A stretch of DNA of 36,890 bases from Methylococcaceae bacterium (GTDB lineage: Bacteria > Pseudomonadota > Gammaproteobacteria > Methylococcales > Methylomonadaceae), in contig JAGXGJ010000130.1 of assembly GCA_024636875.1 (NCBI GenBank), positions 1 through 36,890 on the forward strand. The letters run 5' to 3'. The position numbers were made by a program, and so were the translations under genes. Of the stretch, positions 27,379 to 35,404 are shown piece by piece (the first letter of the stretch is position 1; every line of letters starts with the position of its first letter). The notes beneath the pieces are model-generated. The model had not been told where the DNA came from, did not search any database, and saw nothing but the letters and a program-made list of their open reading frames with translations.

Positions 27379-27413
27379 TAGACCTGCCAGGTTTTAAAAA
27401 CCTTGCAGGTCTA
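27379..27413. repeat. Near-perfect palindrome with AAAACCTTGCAGGTC arms
   Basis: TAGACCTGCCAGGTTTT on the left is matched by TAGACCTGCAAGGTTTTT on the opposite strand, an extended palindrome differing at one position in the stem. It lies in the intergenic space 55 bases before the GFA-family gene. Similar short palindromes are scattered as repeats in many bacterial genomes; it lacks a T-run on its own axis and is unlikely to be a plain terminator. Confidence 0.65.
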
Positions 27414-27466
27414 AATCCAGAAAATAATGAGAAGTTGCGAAACCTTTCCTAATCTAGGGAGAAAAT

Positions 27467-27880
27467 ATGAAACTTCCCGCAACCGGTGCTTGTCTTTGCG
27501 GCTCTGTTAGTTATGAAATTTCAGCTGAACCCGTCGCCTGCGTGAACTGTCATTGCAGGACATGTCAAAAAGCGACCGGGGCGCCTTATATAGCCCTTCT
27601 GTTTGTGCCTGCATCTGCTCTAACAATACGCGGTAGCTATAAGGAATATGCGACTATTGCTGCAAGCGGAAACACGTTGTATCGTGCTTTCTGCTCTGAA
27701 TGCGGAACTTCTTTGTTTGGAAGAAACAGTCACTTTACTAAAATTCGGCCAGTCGCTGCAGCAACCCTTGATGACCCTGCTATCTTCAAACCCCGGAAGG
27801 ATATGTGGGTAGTAGACGCCCAGCCTTGGGATTTTATGAATCCTGACTTACCTAAATGTGCCGGCAATTTTTGGGAATAA
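27467..27880 (+). CDS. GFA-family (CENP-V/formaldehyde-activating-like) zinc protein
   Basis: A 137-residue cytosolic protein with the zinc ligands of the GFA fold: GACLCGSV (Cys9, Cys11), CVNCHCRTC (Cys25, Cys28, Cys30, Cys33) and FCSECGTSLF (Cys76, Cys79). The family was named for a glutathione-dependent formaldehyde-activating enzyme, but that reaction is doubtful for most members. ATG 27467 follows AGGGAGA at good spacing. A formaldehyde link would be attractive in a methylotroph, yet nothing here proves it. Downstream is an esterase gene 50 bases away on the same strand; S-formylglutathione hydrolases are esterases, but this one looks like the carboxylesterase/phospholipase type. Confidence 0.9.
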   Translation: MKLPATGACLCGSVSYEISAEPVACVNCHCRTCQKATGAPYIALLFVPASALTIRGSYKEYATIAASGNTLYRAFCSECGTSLFGRNSHFTKIRPVAAATLDDPAIFKPRKDMWVVDAQPWDFMNPDLPKCAGNFWE

Positions 27881-27930
27881 CTTAAGGTAATGCAATTTGA
27901 TTAATTTTATTGATTATATGGAAAACAACT

Positions 27931-28599
27931 ATGCACTCTGAACTTGGCACAATCGAAATACAGCCTGAATCAGCTCACAAGTATTCTGTAATATGGCTGC
28001 ATGGCCTGGGTGCAGATGGACACGATTTTGAAAACATCGCTCACGAACTGCGTTTAAATGCGGAATCTGCCATTCGTTTTATTTTTCCCAATGCACCTGT
28101 TCAACCTGTCACCATTAATGGCGGAATGGAGATGCGCGCCTGGTACGACATTTTGCAGATGTCACTGGAACACAAGGTTGATATAGCAGGAATTTATCAA
28201 TCAGCAATATTGATAAGCCGGCTCATTGATCAGGAAATGAATAAAGGTATACCCTCTGAACAGATTTTACTCGCCGGGTTTTCCCAAGGTGGTGTGATTG
28301 CACTGCATACCGGGTTAAGATACCCGCACAAACTGGCAGGCATCATTGCTTTATCGACTTATTTACCGGCCCTTGAACAATTAAAAACTGAATGCTCGTC
28401 CGCTAACAACACCACGCCGATATTTATGGGACACGGTATACTGGATCCGGTTGTTGCCATTGAATCGGGTAAAGCCGCATTTAATGCGCTTCATGCCCTT
28501 GACTACAACGTTGAATGGCATGATTATCTAATGAAGCACTCTGTTTGCATCGAAGAACTGGGACATATTTCAACTTTCATTAATAATGTTTTCACTTAA
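27931..28599 (+). CDS. Alpha/beta-hydrolase, carboxylesterase/lysophospholipase type
   Basis: About 222 residues of the phospholipase/carboxylesterase (Abhydrolase_2) family, hydrolysing short-chain esters or lysophospholipids. IWLHGLGADGHDFE holds the oxyanion region, GFSQGG carries the nucleophile Ser118, and the remaining triad is Asp172 (HGILDPVV) and His203 (LMKHSV). FPNAPVQPVTINGGMEMRAW and WYDI are typical of the family. ATG 27931 has GGAA upstream; an in-frame TTG at 27910 is less likely. Probably cotranscribed with the GFA-family gene. No signal peptide, so cytosolic. The physiological ester is not known. Confidence 0.93.
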   Translation: MHSELGTIEIQPESAHKYSVIWLHGLGADGHDFENIAHELRLNAESAIRFIFPNAPVQPVTINGGMEMRAWYDILQMSLEHKVDIAGIYQSAILISRLIDQEMNKGIPSEQILLAGFSQGGVIALHTGLRYPHKLAGIIALSTYLPALEQLKTECSSANNTTPIFMGHGILDPVVAIESGKAAFNALHALDYNVEWHDYLMKHSVCIEELGHISTFINNVFT

Positions 28600-28636
28600 A
28601 CGCGCACGAAATAACATCGCCAATAAAACAGCGTAG

Positions 28637-28654
28637 GGGCGGATTTATCCGCCC
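28637..28654. repeat. Short perfect palindrome after the esterase gene
   Basis: GGGCGGATTTATCCGCCC pairs with itself (8-bp arms around TT/TA) 37 bases after the esterase stop. No T-run follows, so it is not a clear rho-independent terminator; it may be part of a widespread short repeat or protect the transcript end. Confidence 0.5.
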
Positions 28655-28703
28655 AAGGCGACTGAAGCATCTTGCTAATCAGCAGCCCTTTTGAAACAGA
28701 CAT

Positions 28704-28738
28704 AAAAAAAGGGCGTGCCGGTTCCGGCACACCCTTTT
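28704..28738 (-). terminator. Strong rho-independent terminator of the small membrane protein gene
   Basis: On the minus strand GGGTGTGCCGG, a 2-base turn and CCGGCACGCCC form an 11-bp stem with one G-T pair, followed by seven Ts. It begins 14 bases after the stop codon of the 108-residue membrane protein. Four Ts on the opposite side mean it may also work for transcripts arriving from the esterase gene. Confidence 0.9.
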
Positions 28739-28752
28739 CTAAAGCCAAAAAT

Positions 28753-29079
28753 CTAGGCCTTTACTGCATCGGCTACTTCATTAAATGCTTCGACTTTTGT
28801 TTTTCCGATCTTGATCAAATCAACGCCTGTATCAACAAGCATTTTGCAAAGTCCGGGGATTTTGTAAACAAGCAAACATAAATAACCAACTACTGGAATG
28901 GCAATCAAAGCCCCTATAAAACCATGAATACCTATAACCCCCATCAATTTTATAAGCAATGCAATTGCATCAAGAGGCAGTAAAATCAAAGCGCCGAAGT
29001 AGGTTATCACCGTGAATGTAAACACTACAAAAACAACAAACTGAAGCAACCTTACCAACGCAACATTAACTTTTTTCAT
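28753..29079 (-). CDS. Small integral membrane protein of unknown function
   Basis: A 108-residue protein with three hydrophobic stretches: LLQFVVFVVFTFTVITYFGA, an ALLIKLMGVIGIHGFIGALI region and IPVVGYLCLLVYKIPGL. The end is a short cytosolic helix (DLIKIGKTKVEAFNEVADAV). I do not recognise the family. ATG 29079 lies downstream of the rhomboid gene on the same strand with a gap of about 100 bases, and the gene ends at a strong terminator, so it closes that transcript. Its location beside a membrane protease may be chance. Confidence 0.7.
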   Translation of the reverse strand: MKKVNVALVRLLQFVVFVVFTFTVITYFGALILLPLDAIALLIKLMGVIGIHGFIGALIAIPVVGYLCLLVYKIPGLCKMLVDTGVDLIKIGKTKVEAFNEVADAVKA

Positions 29080-29180
29080 ATATTTTAAACCGCTCCCGGC
29101 GCCTGGTTTGGGAAATATAAAATCCCCACTTTTTTAAAATGAAATATTATACCTTTAAAGCCCTCAAAATCATTTATTTT

Positions 29181-29840
29181 TTACTCAGGTTCTTTTCGAA
29201 CAAACAAGCGGTACAGAATGGAACCGGCAATAAAACCGCCCAAATGGGCCCACCAGGCTACATTAACCTTGGTACCTTCAAAAATCACTGCAGTTGTTGC
29301 ATTATGCAATTGAAGCAGTACCCATAACCCCAAAAAAGCAATGGCCGGCACATGAAACACCATCGGTGGAAAAAACACAATTACGCGTTCAAGCGGGTAT
29401 AGGAAAAAATATGCCGCCAACACGCCCGCTATTGCACCCGAAGCGCCGATAACAGGAATAGTAAGCATGGGATCAAAATACCACTGCAAAATTGACGCAA
29501 AAACTCCACACACCAAATAAAAAACCAAAAAAGGGAGCCGCCCCATTCTGTCTTCGACATTATCGGCAAAAATCCACAAGAACCACATGTTGACAACCAA
29601 ATGCAGCCAACCTGCATGTAAAAACAAGTTGGTCACAAATGATAAATAACCATCGAAAGGCAAACCTGAATAAGAACTGGAATATCGCGCAGGGACCATG
29701 CCATAACGATTAAGCAGTGTGATGGCTGTTTGATCGGGCATTAACTGCATGGCAATAAAAATGCTGATGCAGACTGCCATTATCCCCCATGTCACATAAG
29801 GTTTTGAATAGCAAGGCGCAGTATCTCTAATCGGTATCAT
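29181..29840 (-). CDS. Rhomboid family intramembrane serine protease
   Basis: Cleaves transmembrane substrates within the bilayer. The catalytic Ser is in GASGAIAG (Ser134 from ATG 29840) and the His in AHLGGFIAG (His199); the oxyanion-region HLVVNMWFLWIFADNVED motif and LFLHAGWLHLVVN are also clear. About 219 residues and six membrane segments, a basic rhomboid core without a large extra domain. ATG 29840 is preceded by AGGGTAGGA; a longer in-frame start at 29879 adds 13 residues. Substrates are unknown. A small membrane protein is encoded downstream on the same strand. Confidence 0.94.
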   Translation of the reverse strand: MIPIRDTAPCYSKPYVTWGIMAVCISIFIAMQLMPDQTAITLLNRYGMVPARYSSSYSGLPFDGYLSFVTNLFLHAGWLHLVVNMWFLWIFADNVEDRMGRLPFLVFYLVCGVFASILQWYFDPMLTIPVIGASGAIAGVLAAYFFLYPLERVIVFFPPMVFHVPAIAFLGLWVLLQLHNATTAVIFEGTKVNVAWWAHLGGFIAGSILYRLFVRKEPE

Positions 29841-30009
29841 TGTTCCTACCCTGTAGTGTGTTGAAATAACATTTTGCAAAGCTTAACAGCTAAAACCCGA
29901 TTAGCAATGCTATGTGATTTAAATCATAACCCTGAAAACAAAAAGCTTATAATACCAGCGATCATTTGCATTTCATCACCTGCGTAACCGCAGCAACTAC
30001 TCAAGATTC

Positions 30010-31344
30010 ATGCCGCCTAATTCAACAGACACCCCGCCATCATTTTCAAGTTTATCACTGGCCGAACCGCTGCTCATGGCAGTCAGCAAGCTGGGCTTTA
30101 TGCAACCCACTCCTGTCCAGCAACAGGCCATTCCGCCAGCTTTGGAGCACAAGGATTTGCTGGTCAGTGCCGAAACAGGCAGTGGTAAATCTGCCGCATT
30201 TCTATTGCCTGCACTACACCATCTGCTTACTTTACCCTCCAGAACATTCGGCACACGCGCACTCATACTCGCGCCGACTCGCGAACTGGCGCAACAGCTT
30301 TTCAAGCAAAGCCAGCAATTAGCCGAATTCACAGACCTTAAAGTTGGCATCATTACCGGCGGCGATGACTTCAGGCTGCAGCAGAACATGCTTCGAAAAA
30401 ATACGGAAATCGTGATTGCAACGCCGGGGCGTCTTCTGGAACTGATGGAACAGGACTCACCAAACTTCAGCCATCTTGAAGTGCTGATTCTGGACGAGGC
30501 CGATCGTATGCTGGATATGGGTTTTAGTGAAGATGTGCTGACCATCGTCAAAAGCTGTAATGCACAAAGGCAAACATTGCTGTTCTCTGCCACGCTGACG
30601 CATTTTGGCGTTATCAAAATGGCTGACAAGATCCTGAAAAATCATGAAATTGTAGCATTAAATACGCTGTACGACGGGCACCGCAACATCGAACAGCAAA
30701 TCGTACTGGCTGACGATAATGATCATAAACAGAAATTGCTAGCCTGGCTGTTGCTTAATGAAACCTATGACAAGGCGCTGGTCTTTACCAACAGCAGAAT
30801 TCAGGCGAACACTCTTCGGGGCCCGTTGCGGGGACAAAAACTCCGCGTCGGCGTACTCCACGGCGAAATGGATCAAAAAGACCGCAACCGGATGATGGCC
30901 TTATACCGTGCCGGCGAAGTTAACATCATGATAGCTACAGACCTTGCCGCCCGCGGCTTGGACATCAAGGGTATCAACCTGGTTATCAATTTTGATGTAC
31001 CCAGAAACGGCATCAATTATATACACCGTATAGGCCGTACCGGCCGGGTCGATGAACTGGGACTTACAATAGCCCTGGTAAAAAGCACAGAATGGAATTT
31101 AATGTCAGGTATTGAGCGTTTTTTGAAGCAGAAATTTAAACGCCGGACTATTAAAGAGCTGGAGGGAACATATCAAGGCCCCAAGAAACTTAAAGCGTCT
31201 GGAAAAGCGGCTGGCGTTAAAAAGAAAACAGAACCTAAAAAAACTGTCGCGGAAAAAGTCAAAATACGTCACAGAGACCAGAAAAACATCGGCAAGAGGC
31301 GCGTGCCCACTAATAAAAGCTCTTCAGACCAAGGCGGCAGATAG
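30010..31344 (+). CDS. DEAD-box ATP-dependent RNA helicase
   Basis: ATP-dependent RNA remodelling, likely in ribosome assembly or RNA decay. Motifs are in order: Q motif (GFMQPTPVQQQAIP), I (AETGSGKS, residues 54-61), Ia (PTRELA), Ib (TPGR), II (DEAD, 162-165), III (SAT), IV (ALVFTNSR), V (ATDLAARGLD) and VI (HRIGRTGR). The C-terminal 60 residues are Lys/Arg-rich (KKLKASGKAAGVKKKTEPKK), an RNA-binding tail. The 444-residue length and the short tail resemble SrmB or RhlE-type helicases; the exact subfamily cannot be fixed here. Divergent from the rhomboid gene. No strong ribosome site at ATG 30010. Confidence 0.95.
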   Translation: MPPNSTDTPPSFSSLSLAEPLLMAVSKLGFMQPTPVQQQAIPPALEHKDLLVSAETGSGKSAAFLLPALHHLLTLPSRTFGTRALILAPTRELAQQLFKQSQQLAEFTDLKVGIITGGDDFRLQQNMLRKNTEIVIATPGRLLELMEQDSPNFSHLEVLILDEADRMLDMGFSEDVLTIVKSCNAQRQTLLFSATLTHFGVIKMADKILKNHEIVALNTLYDGHRNIEQQIVLADDNDHKQKLLAWLLLNETYDKALVFTNSRIQANTLRGPLRGQKLRVGVLHGEMDQKDRNRMMALYRAGEVNIMIATDLAARGLDIKGINLVINFDVPRNGINYIHRIGRTGRVDELGLTIALVKSTEWNLMSGIERFLKQKFKRRTIKELEGTYQGPKKLKASGKAAGVKKKTEPKKTVAEKVKIRHRDQKNIGKRRVPTNKSSSDQGGR

Positions 31345-31399
31345 TCGAAATACTGATAACTTCAGACCCGTATATCGTGTTCTCCGGGATACCTGAGCT

Positions 31400-31948
31400 T
31401 TATCCTCTCACCGGTTTCTTTTCAAGCTTTCTTTGTAACGTGCGCCTGTGCATGCTTAAAGCCCGGGCAGCAGCCGAAATATTACCATCATACTGCATGA
31501 GTACTTTCTGTAAATGTTCCCATTCCAGCCGTTTTACCGATAAGGGATTTTCACTAATCGAAACCGATGGGTCGCCTTCATTTTTCTTGAGGGCATTGAC
31601 AATTTCATCCGCATTAGCCGGTTTGGTCAAATAATGTATGGCGCCCAGTTTTATCGCTTCAACTGCTGTGGCAATACTGGCGAAGCCGGTCAGCATAACA
31701 CAGGCGGTATTATCATCTAAAGAAATCAGCTTCTTAACCAGCTCAAGACCGGATTCATAGCCAATACGCAAATCAATCACCGCATATTCGGGTAGATATT
31801 GCTCGGCAAGAGCGATACCTTCTGCTACATTGGTAGCGACCAGTACCTCATAGCTTCTTTTTTCTAAGGCGGACTTCAACACGTTACAAAATGTTTCATC
31901 ATCATCCACAAGCAGCAGACGCGGTTTATCCATTTCATGAATAGTCAT
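31400..31948 (-). CDS. regA: RegA/PrrA/ActR-type redox response regulator
   Basis: Cytosolic two-component regulator of about 182 residues. Receiver: LLLVDDDETF (acidic pocket), phosphoryl-acceptor Asp59 in YAVIDLRIG, Thr in MLTGFASIATAVEA and Lys in YLTKPANADE. The DNA-binding part is the short Fis-like helix-turn-helix of this family (NISAAARALSMHRRTLQRKL), ending KKPVRG. RegA homologues control respiration, carbon and nitrogen genes in response to redox state. Its start overlaps the end of the sensor kinase gene by 14 bases, and the kinase carries RegB hallmarks, so pairing is firm. Confidence 0.93.
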   Translation of the reverse strand: MTIHEMDKPRLLLVDDDETFCNVLKSALEKRSYEVLVATNVAEGIALAEQYLPEYAVIDLRIGYESGLELVKKLISLDDNTACVMLTGFASIATAVEAIKLGAIHYLTKPANADEIVNALKKNEGDPSVSISENPLSVKRLEWEHLQKVLMQYDGNISAAARALSMHRRTLQRKLEKKPVRG

Positions 31949-33311
31949 TATCAGTCTCTGTATTTAAAAGTGGTAAAGTGATTTCCACGCAGGCGCCATT
32001 CGGTTCACTGTTGTAGAGTTGAATTTTACCGCCCAGGCGATTAATTGTAGAATAGGTTAAAAATAGCCCTACACCCAGGCCACGTTTTTTGCTGACCACC
32101 GGGTGCTTGCCGGCCAAATCGACTAAATCTGAAGGAAAGCCTGGGCCAAAGTCGCGAATCTTGATAGTCATATAACTTTTATCCCAGGTTGCGTGGAATT
32201 CAATACCCTGTTCAACAGGGGATGCCTCGGCGGCATTATTTAAAATATTAATAATAGAATGTGTCAATGTCCGTTCGGCAATAATTTTAGCTTCTATTGC
32301 AACATCAGGATCTATTACACAGTTTAGTTTTGCTGCCGGCTTGTGCGCACGCCATTGATTAATCACACTATCGAGATAATCAGCAACAAGTATCACGCTG
32401 CCTGATTCGGCGCGCATTTCACCGGCAGAGGCTGACATTACCGACAGCGTTTCCTTGCAGCGGTTAATTTGCTGTTGCATGATCAGCATCTTTTCGTACA
32501 GATCAGGGTAGCGATGACTCGGGTACTCCTGTTCCAGCTCGTGAGCCACTATCGCAATAGTGCCTAACGGAGTTCCCATGTCGTGAGCCGCACTCGCGGC
32601 CAATGTGCCCAATGCGATAACCCGCTCATCTCTTAACGCATTTTCCCGGGCCTCAGCCAGACTCCGCTCCTGATCCTTGAGGGTCCTGGCCAGCTCAACA
32701 ACAAAAAAAGCGACCAGGCCGGCGCTAAATACAAAACCAAACCACATGCCAAACATGTGTAAACTGAAATAACTTTTGTCATTCATGATATGAGCGTGTT
32801 GCAACATTTGATAGCTCTCTATATCTGAATGCAGCAACGGCGCCGGGTCGGGCATATGAGGTTCTATAGACGGCAAGGGAACATTAAAAGCGATCAACAT
32901 CGTATAAAGCGATGTAGTTAAAATCACCATATACCACGCATAGGCCTGCGGCAGCATAATTGCTGTAATAATAAGAGGCAATAGAAATACCCAGGTGATT
33001 GGATTTGAAGCGCCTCCAGTCAAATATAATAACGCTGCTATGGCGAAGACATCGATTGATATCTGCGAAAAAATCTCCAATTCCGTCACTGGCTCATCAG
33101 TCTCAAGGCGCATTGACGTATAGAGATTGACTGCCACTGTCGCTAATACCACTAACCAGAGCTGCTGCTCCGGCAGATTAATATTAAGACCATATATCGA
33201 TAAAATGATAAGCATCCCCTCACCCATCACCATCAGGTTTCTGAGAATAAATAACCACTTCAAATTTTGTTTGGCAGAAATTTCCGTTTTTGGTGAAACA
33301 TGTGAAAGCAT
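31935..33311 (-). CDS. regB: RegB/PrrB/ActS-type redox sensor histidine kinase
   Basis: Inner-membrane kinase of 458 residues with six predicted N-terminal membrane segments. Residues 99-105 are GGASNPI, the quinone-binding loop of RegB (GGxxNPF, here with Ile). The H-box is ASAAHDMGTPLGTI with phosphorylated His243; Cys285 in INRCKETLS corresponds to the redox-active Cys of RegB. ATP-binding boxes: NILNNAAEAS, IRDFGPGFP and GLGVGLFLTYSTINRLGGKI. Paired with regA downstream (14-base overlap). Probably senses the respiratory electron-transport state through ubiquinone and a disulfide. Confidence 0.93.
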   Translation of the reverse strand: MLSHVSPKTEISAKQNLKWLFILRNLMVMGEGMLIILSIYGLNINLPEQQLWLVVLATVAVNLYTSMRLETDEPVTELEIFSQISIDVFAIAALLYLTGGASNPITWVFLLPLIITAIMLPQAYAWYMVILTTSLYTMLIAFNVPLPSIEPHMPDPAPLLHSDIESYQMLQHAHIMNDKSYFSLHMFGMWFGFVFSAGLVAFFVVELARTLKDQERSLAEARENALRDERVIALGTLAASAAHDMGTPLGTIAIVAHELEQEYPSHRYPDLYEKMLIMQQQINRCKETLSVMSASAGEMRAESGSVILVADYLDSVINQWRAHKPAAKLNCVIDPDVAIEAKIIAERTLTHSIINILNNAAEASPVEQGIEFHATWDKSYMTIKIRDFGPGFPSDLVDLAGKHPVVSKKRGLGVGLFLTYSTINRLGGKIQLYNSEPNGACVEITLPLLNTETDNDYS

Positions 33312-33475
33312 TTTTTATTAATTAATTATTTTAATTATTTACTGTCTGGGAGAGACAAAATACAAGGGTTAAAGGCAACAACATTATTAACATTCACCTT
33401 ATACCTTAATATATGTATATAAGCTGCGACAATATGTCACATTTTTATTTGCAATAACTGTTGCTATTATTAACC

Positions 33476-33572
33476 TAACTTCAAAGCTCTTGATAGAGTT
33501 TTAAAGCTGAAAGTTGCGTTATATCACTCCTAATAAGCCTTGAGGCGGTTTTTTTTAAACCGCCTTTTTTTT
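33476..33572 (+). ncRNA. Candidate small RNA between regB and msrA
   Basis: A roughly 97-base transcript is suggested by an extended -10 (TGCTATTAT, 33462-33470) and a perfect rho-independent terminator ending at 33572, with no open frame between. It lies on the plus strand, divergent from regB and convergent with msrA, so neither neighbouring gene can use this terminator. A short stem (AGCTC/GAG) near 33485-33500 is possible. The -35 match is poor, as tolerated with extended -10 promoters. No known sRNA family is recognised. Confidence 0.5.
33543..33572 (+). terminator. Rho-independent terminator of the candidate small RNA
   Basis: AGGCGGTTT and AAACCGCCT pair around a short T loop and are followed by eight Ts, all on the plus strand. 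Read on the minus strand no T-run follows, so it does not serve regB or msrA. Confidence 0.85.
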
Positions 33573-33588
33573 GTGCTGTCATCATACA

Positions 33589-34221
33589 CTAATCAAAATC
33601 CACACCCAGCCCGCCCAGACCACAATAACCCATCGGCTCTTTGGCAAGATATTGCTGATGATAATCTTCGGCATAATAAAACGCGCTTGCCGGCATAATC
33701 TCGGTAGTTATATGATTAAACCCTGCTTTCGTGAGCTGCTGCTGGTAGTGTTGTTTTGATTCAAGCGCTTCCTCCAGTTGTTCCCGGGTGCAGGTATAAA
33801 TACCAGACCGGTATTGTGTCCCGATATCATTACCTTGTCTCATGCCCTGAGTAGGATTATGTGATACCCAGAACAGCCGGAGTAACTTACCGTATGATAT
33901 TAATGCTGGATCATAAATAACTTTTACAACCTCATTATGCCCGGTTAAACCGCTGCATACTTCATCGTAAGCCGGATTGGGCGTGTAACCGCCGCTATAA
34001 CCGACCGCAGTACTGAATACACCTGGAAGTTGCCAATACTTTCGCTCAGCCCCCCAAAAGCAGCCCAGGCCAAATAGAGCCTGTTCCATACTGGCAGGAA
34101 ACGGCGGCACAATTGGGTTGCCCGTTACGAAATGTTTATTGGTAACAGGCATCGGTATGTCTCTGCCCGGCAATGCATCTGCAGGGCTGGGCAAGATAAG
34201 TTTTTTTGATGATAAAATCAT
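33589..34221 (-). CDS. msrA: Peptide methionine-S-sulfoxide reductase MsrA
   Basis: Reduces methionine-S-sulfoxide in proteins using thioredoxin. The active site [10 protein letters not shown] holds Cys54; supporting motifs are [32 protein letters not shown] and [14 protein letters not shown]-terminal [11 protein letters not shown] carries the resolving Cys. About 210 residues, with an N-terminal extension of about 48 residues before the core, as in E. coli MsrA; no obvious signal peptide, so cytosolic. It stands alone, convergent with the candidate small RNA and divergent from hslO, another oxidative-stress gene. Confidence 0.96.
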   Translation of the reverse strand: MILSSKKLILPSPADALPGRDIPMPVTNKHFVTGNPIVPPFPASMEQALFGLGCFWGAERKYWQLPGVFSTAVGYSGGYTPNPAYDEVCSGLTGHNEVVKVIYDPALISYGKLLRLFWVSHNPTQGMRQGNDIGTQYRSGIYTCTREQLEEALESKQHYQQQLTKAGFNHITTEIMPASAFYYAEDYHQQYLAKEPMGYCGLGGLGVDFD

Positions 34222-34275
34222 GGTTTATGGTATTTTGGCACAGTTGTTCAGAACCGGGTTACGTTAAGTTTACTA

Positions 34276-34380
34276 AGTGCAGCACCTATTTTGTATTGAC
34301 GATCAGGCTCTCAATGACATTTGAGAATATAAATATATTACAAACGCATCAATATAACTAATGAAAACAGGTGCTGCACT
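34276..34380. repeat. 105-bp element with 18-bp inverted ends
   Basis: The left end AGTGCAGCACCTATTTTG and the right end read on the opposite strand, AGTGCAGCACCTGTTTTC, match at 16 of 18 positions. The interior is A/T-rich with no open frame. The size, ends and lack of coding content fit a miniature inverted-repeat element, different from the TAGGAGCC family. It is the only copy I see in the window, between msrA and hslO. Confidence 0.65.
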
Positions 34381-34407
34381 AATATTCCGGCATTATAACA
34401 AAGCATA

Positions 34408-34502
34408 TAGGAGCCAAAGTTGGTAAAGCGACCTTTGTAATACCCTCACCCTCTCCCAAAGGGAGAGGGTACTTTGTGTCGCTTTACCAACGTCGGACTC
34501 TA
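34408..34502 (+). repeat. MITE-like repeat, copy C, in the hslO leader
   Basis: A 95-bp element with the same ends as copy B (TAGGAGCCAAAGTTGG and CCAACGTCGGACTCTA). It lacks one CCCTAA unit in the core, which explains the six missing bases. Its right end is 20 bases before the hslO start codon, just ahead of the ribosome site. Confidence 0.9.
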
Positions 34503-34522
34503 TATACACATACAGGAAAGTC

Positions 34523-35392
34523 ATGACAGAGCACGATTTATTACGCCGTTTTTTATTTGAAGACTTGGGTATTCGCGGTGAATGGGTCAAACTGACAGCG
34601 AGCTGGCAAGCGGCTAAACAGCATCAACAAGGCCCTCTGAATGCGCAACTGCTATTGGGACAGGCGTTGGCCGCTGTTGTCATGTTGTCGGCAACCATTA
34701 AATTTAACGGCTCGATGATACTACAGGCGCAAGGTAATGGTTGCATTAAAACACTGGTTGCACAGTCTACACATAATCGAAAGATACGCGGGTTGATACG
34801 CAGTCATGATCAAGTGCCGGCGGGATCGTTAGAAACCCTGTTTGGACAGGGACACCTGGTTTTAACCATAAACACAGACAATACCCAACCTTATCAGGGT
34901 ATTGTATCGCTGCAAGGTAGAAATTTGGCTGCCGCCCTGGAAACCTATTTTGAACAATCCGAGCAGCTTAAAACCCGCTTGTGGCTGTTTGCCAGTAACA
35001 CCCATGCAGCAGGCTTGTTATTGCAAGAGCTGCCAGCGCAAAGCAGCAACAAGGCTGATTGGGAACGAATAGAGATGCTGGCAGACTCGATCACTGAACA
35101 GGAATTGCTGGAATTGGACTGTGAATATGTATTGTACAGATTATTTAATGAAGAAAAAGTAAGACTGCTTGATCCCGGGCCGGTTGAGTTTCAATGCACC
35201 TGTTCCAAGGCAAAAATCGAAAGAAACCTGTGTGCGCTGGGCAGAGAGGAACTGGACGACATTTTAAAGGAGCAGGGAACCATTCAGGTATGCTGTGAGT
35301 TCTGTAGTAAAAAATATCTTTTTGATAGTGTTGATGTGGCAGGACTGTTGTCTCACGAAAGCGTGGCCAATCCATCTGAAACGCGGCATTAA
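34523..35392 (+). CDS. hslO: Redox-regulated molecular chaperone Hsp33
   Basis: Cytosolic holdase switched on by oxidation, preventing aggregation of unfolding proteins under oxidative stress. The C-terminal zinc switch is complete: CTC (Cys225, Cys227) and CEFC (Cys258, Cys261), spaced by 30 residues as in the family. The N-terminal part has GQALAAVVMLSATIKFNGSM and the substrate-binding fold. About 289 residues, normal. ATG 34523 follows AGGAAA at the right distance. The whole upstream region up to 20 bases before the start is MITE copy C, so the promoter must be inside or beyond that repeat. Probably cotranscribed with the AlbA_2 gene downstream. Confidence 0.96.
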   Translation: MTEHDLLRRFLFEDLGIRGEWVKLTASWQAAKQHQQGPLNAQLLLGQALAAVVMLSATIKFNGSMILQAQGNGCIKTLVAQSTHNRKIRGLIRSHDQVPAGSLETLFGQGHLVLTINTDNTQPYQGIVSLQGRNLAAALETYFEQSEQLKTRLWLFASNTHAAGLLLQELPAQSSNKADWERIEMLADSITEQELLELDCEYVLYRLFNEEKVRLLDPGPVEFQCTCSKAKIERNLCALGREELDDILKEQGTIQVCCEFCSKKYLFDSVDVAGLLSHESVANPSETRH

Positions 35393-35404
35393 TTGAATGA
35401 CAAA

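Larger units (their letters stand above)
34222..34522. promoter_or_regulatory. msrA-hslO intergenic region made largely of two repeat elements
   Basis: Of about 300 bases, 34276-34380 is a 105-bp inverted-repeat element and 34408-34502 is a MITE-like copy. Only about 50 bases near msrA, a 27-base bridge and the last 20 bases before hslO are outside repeats. The divergent promoters must lie in or beside the repeats. Confidence 0.65.

Noticed and set aside
27467-28599. GFA gene plus esterase interpreted as a glutathione-linked formaldehyde detoxification operon
   Set aside because: The esterase has the carboxylesterase/phospholipase pattern rather than that of S-formylglutathione hydrolase, no glutathione-dependent dehydrogenase is present, and the GFA reaction is doubtful.
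29997-30629. A 210-codon minus-strand frame inside the helicase gene
   Set aside because: Serine-rich low-information translation antisense to intact DEAD-box motifs.
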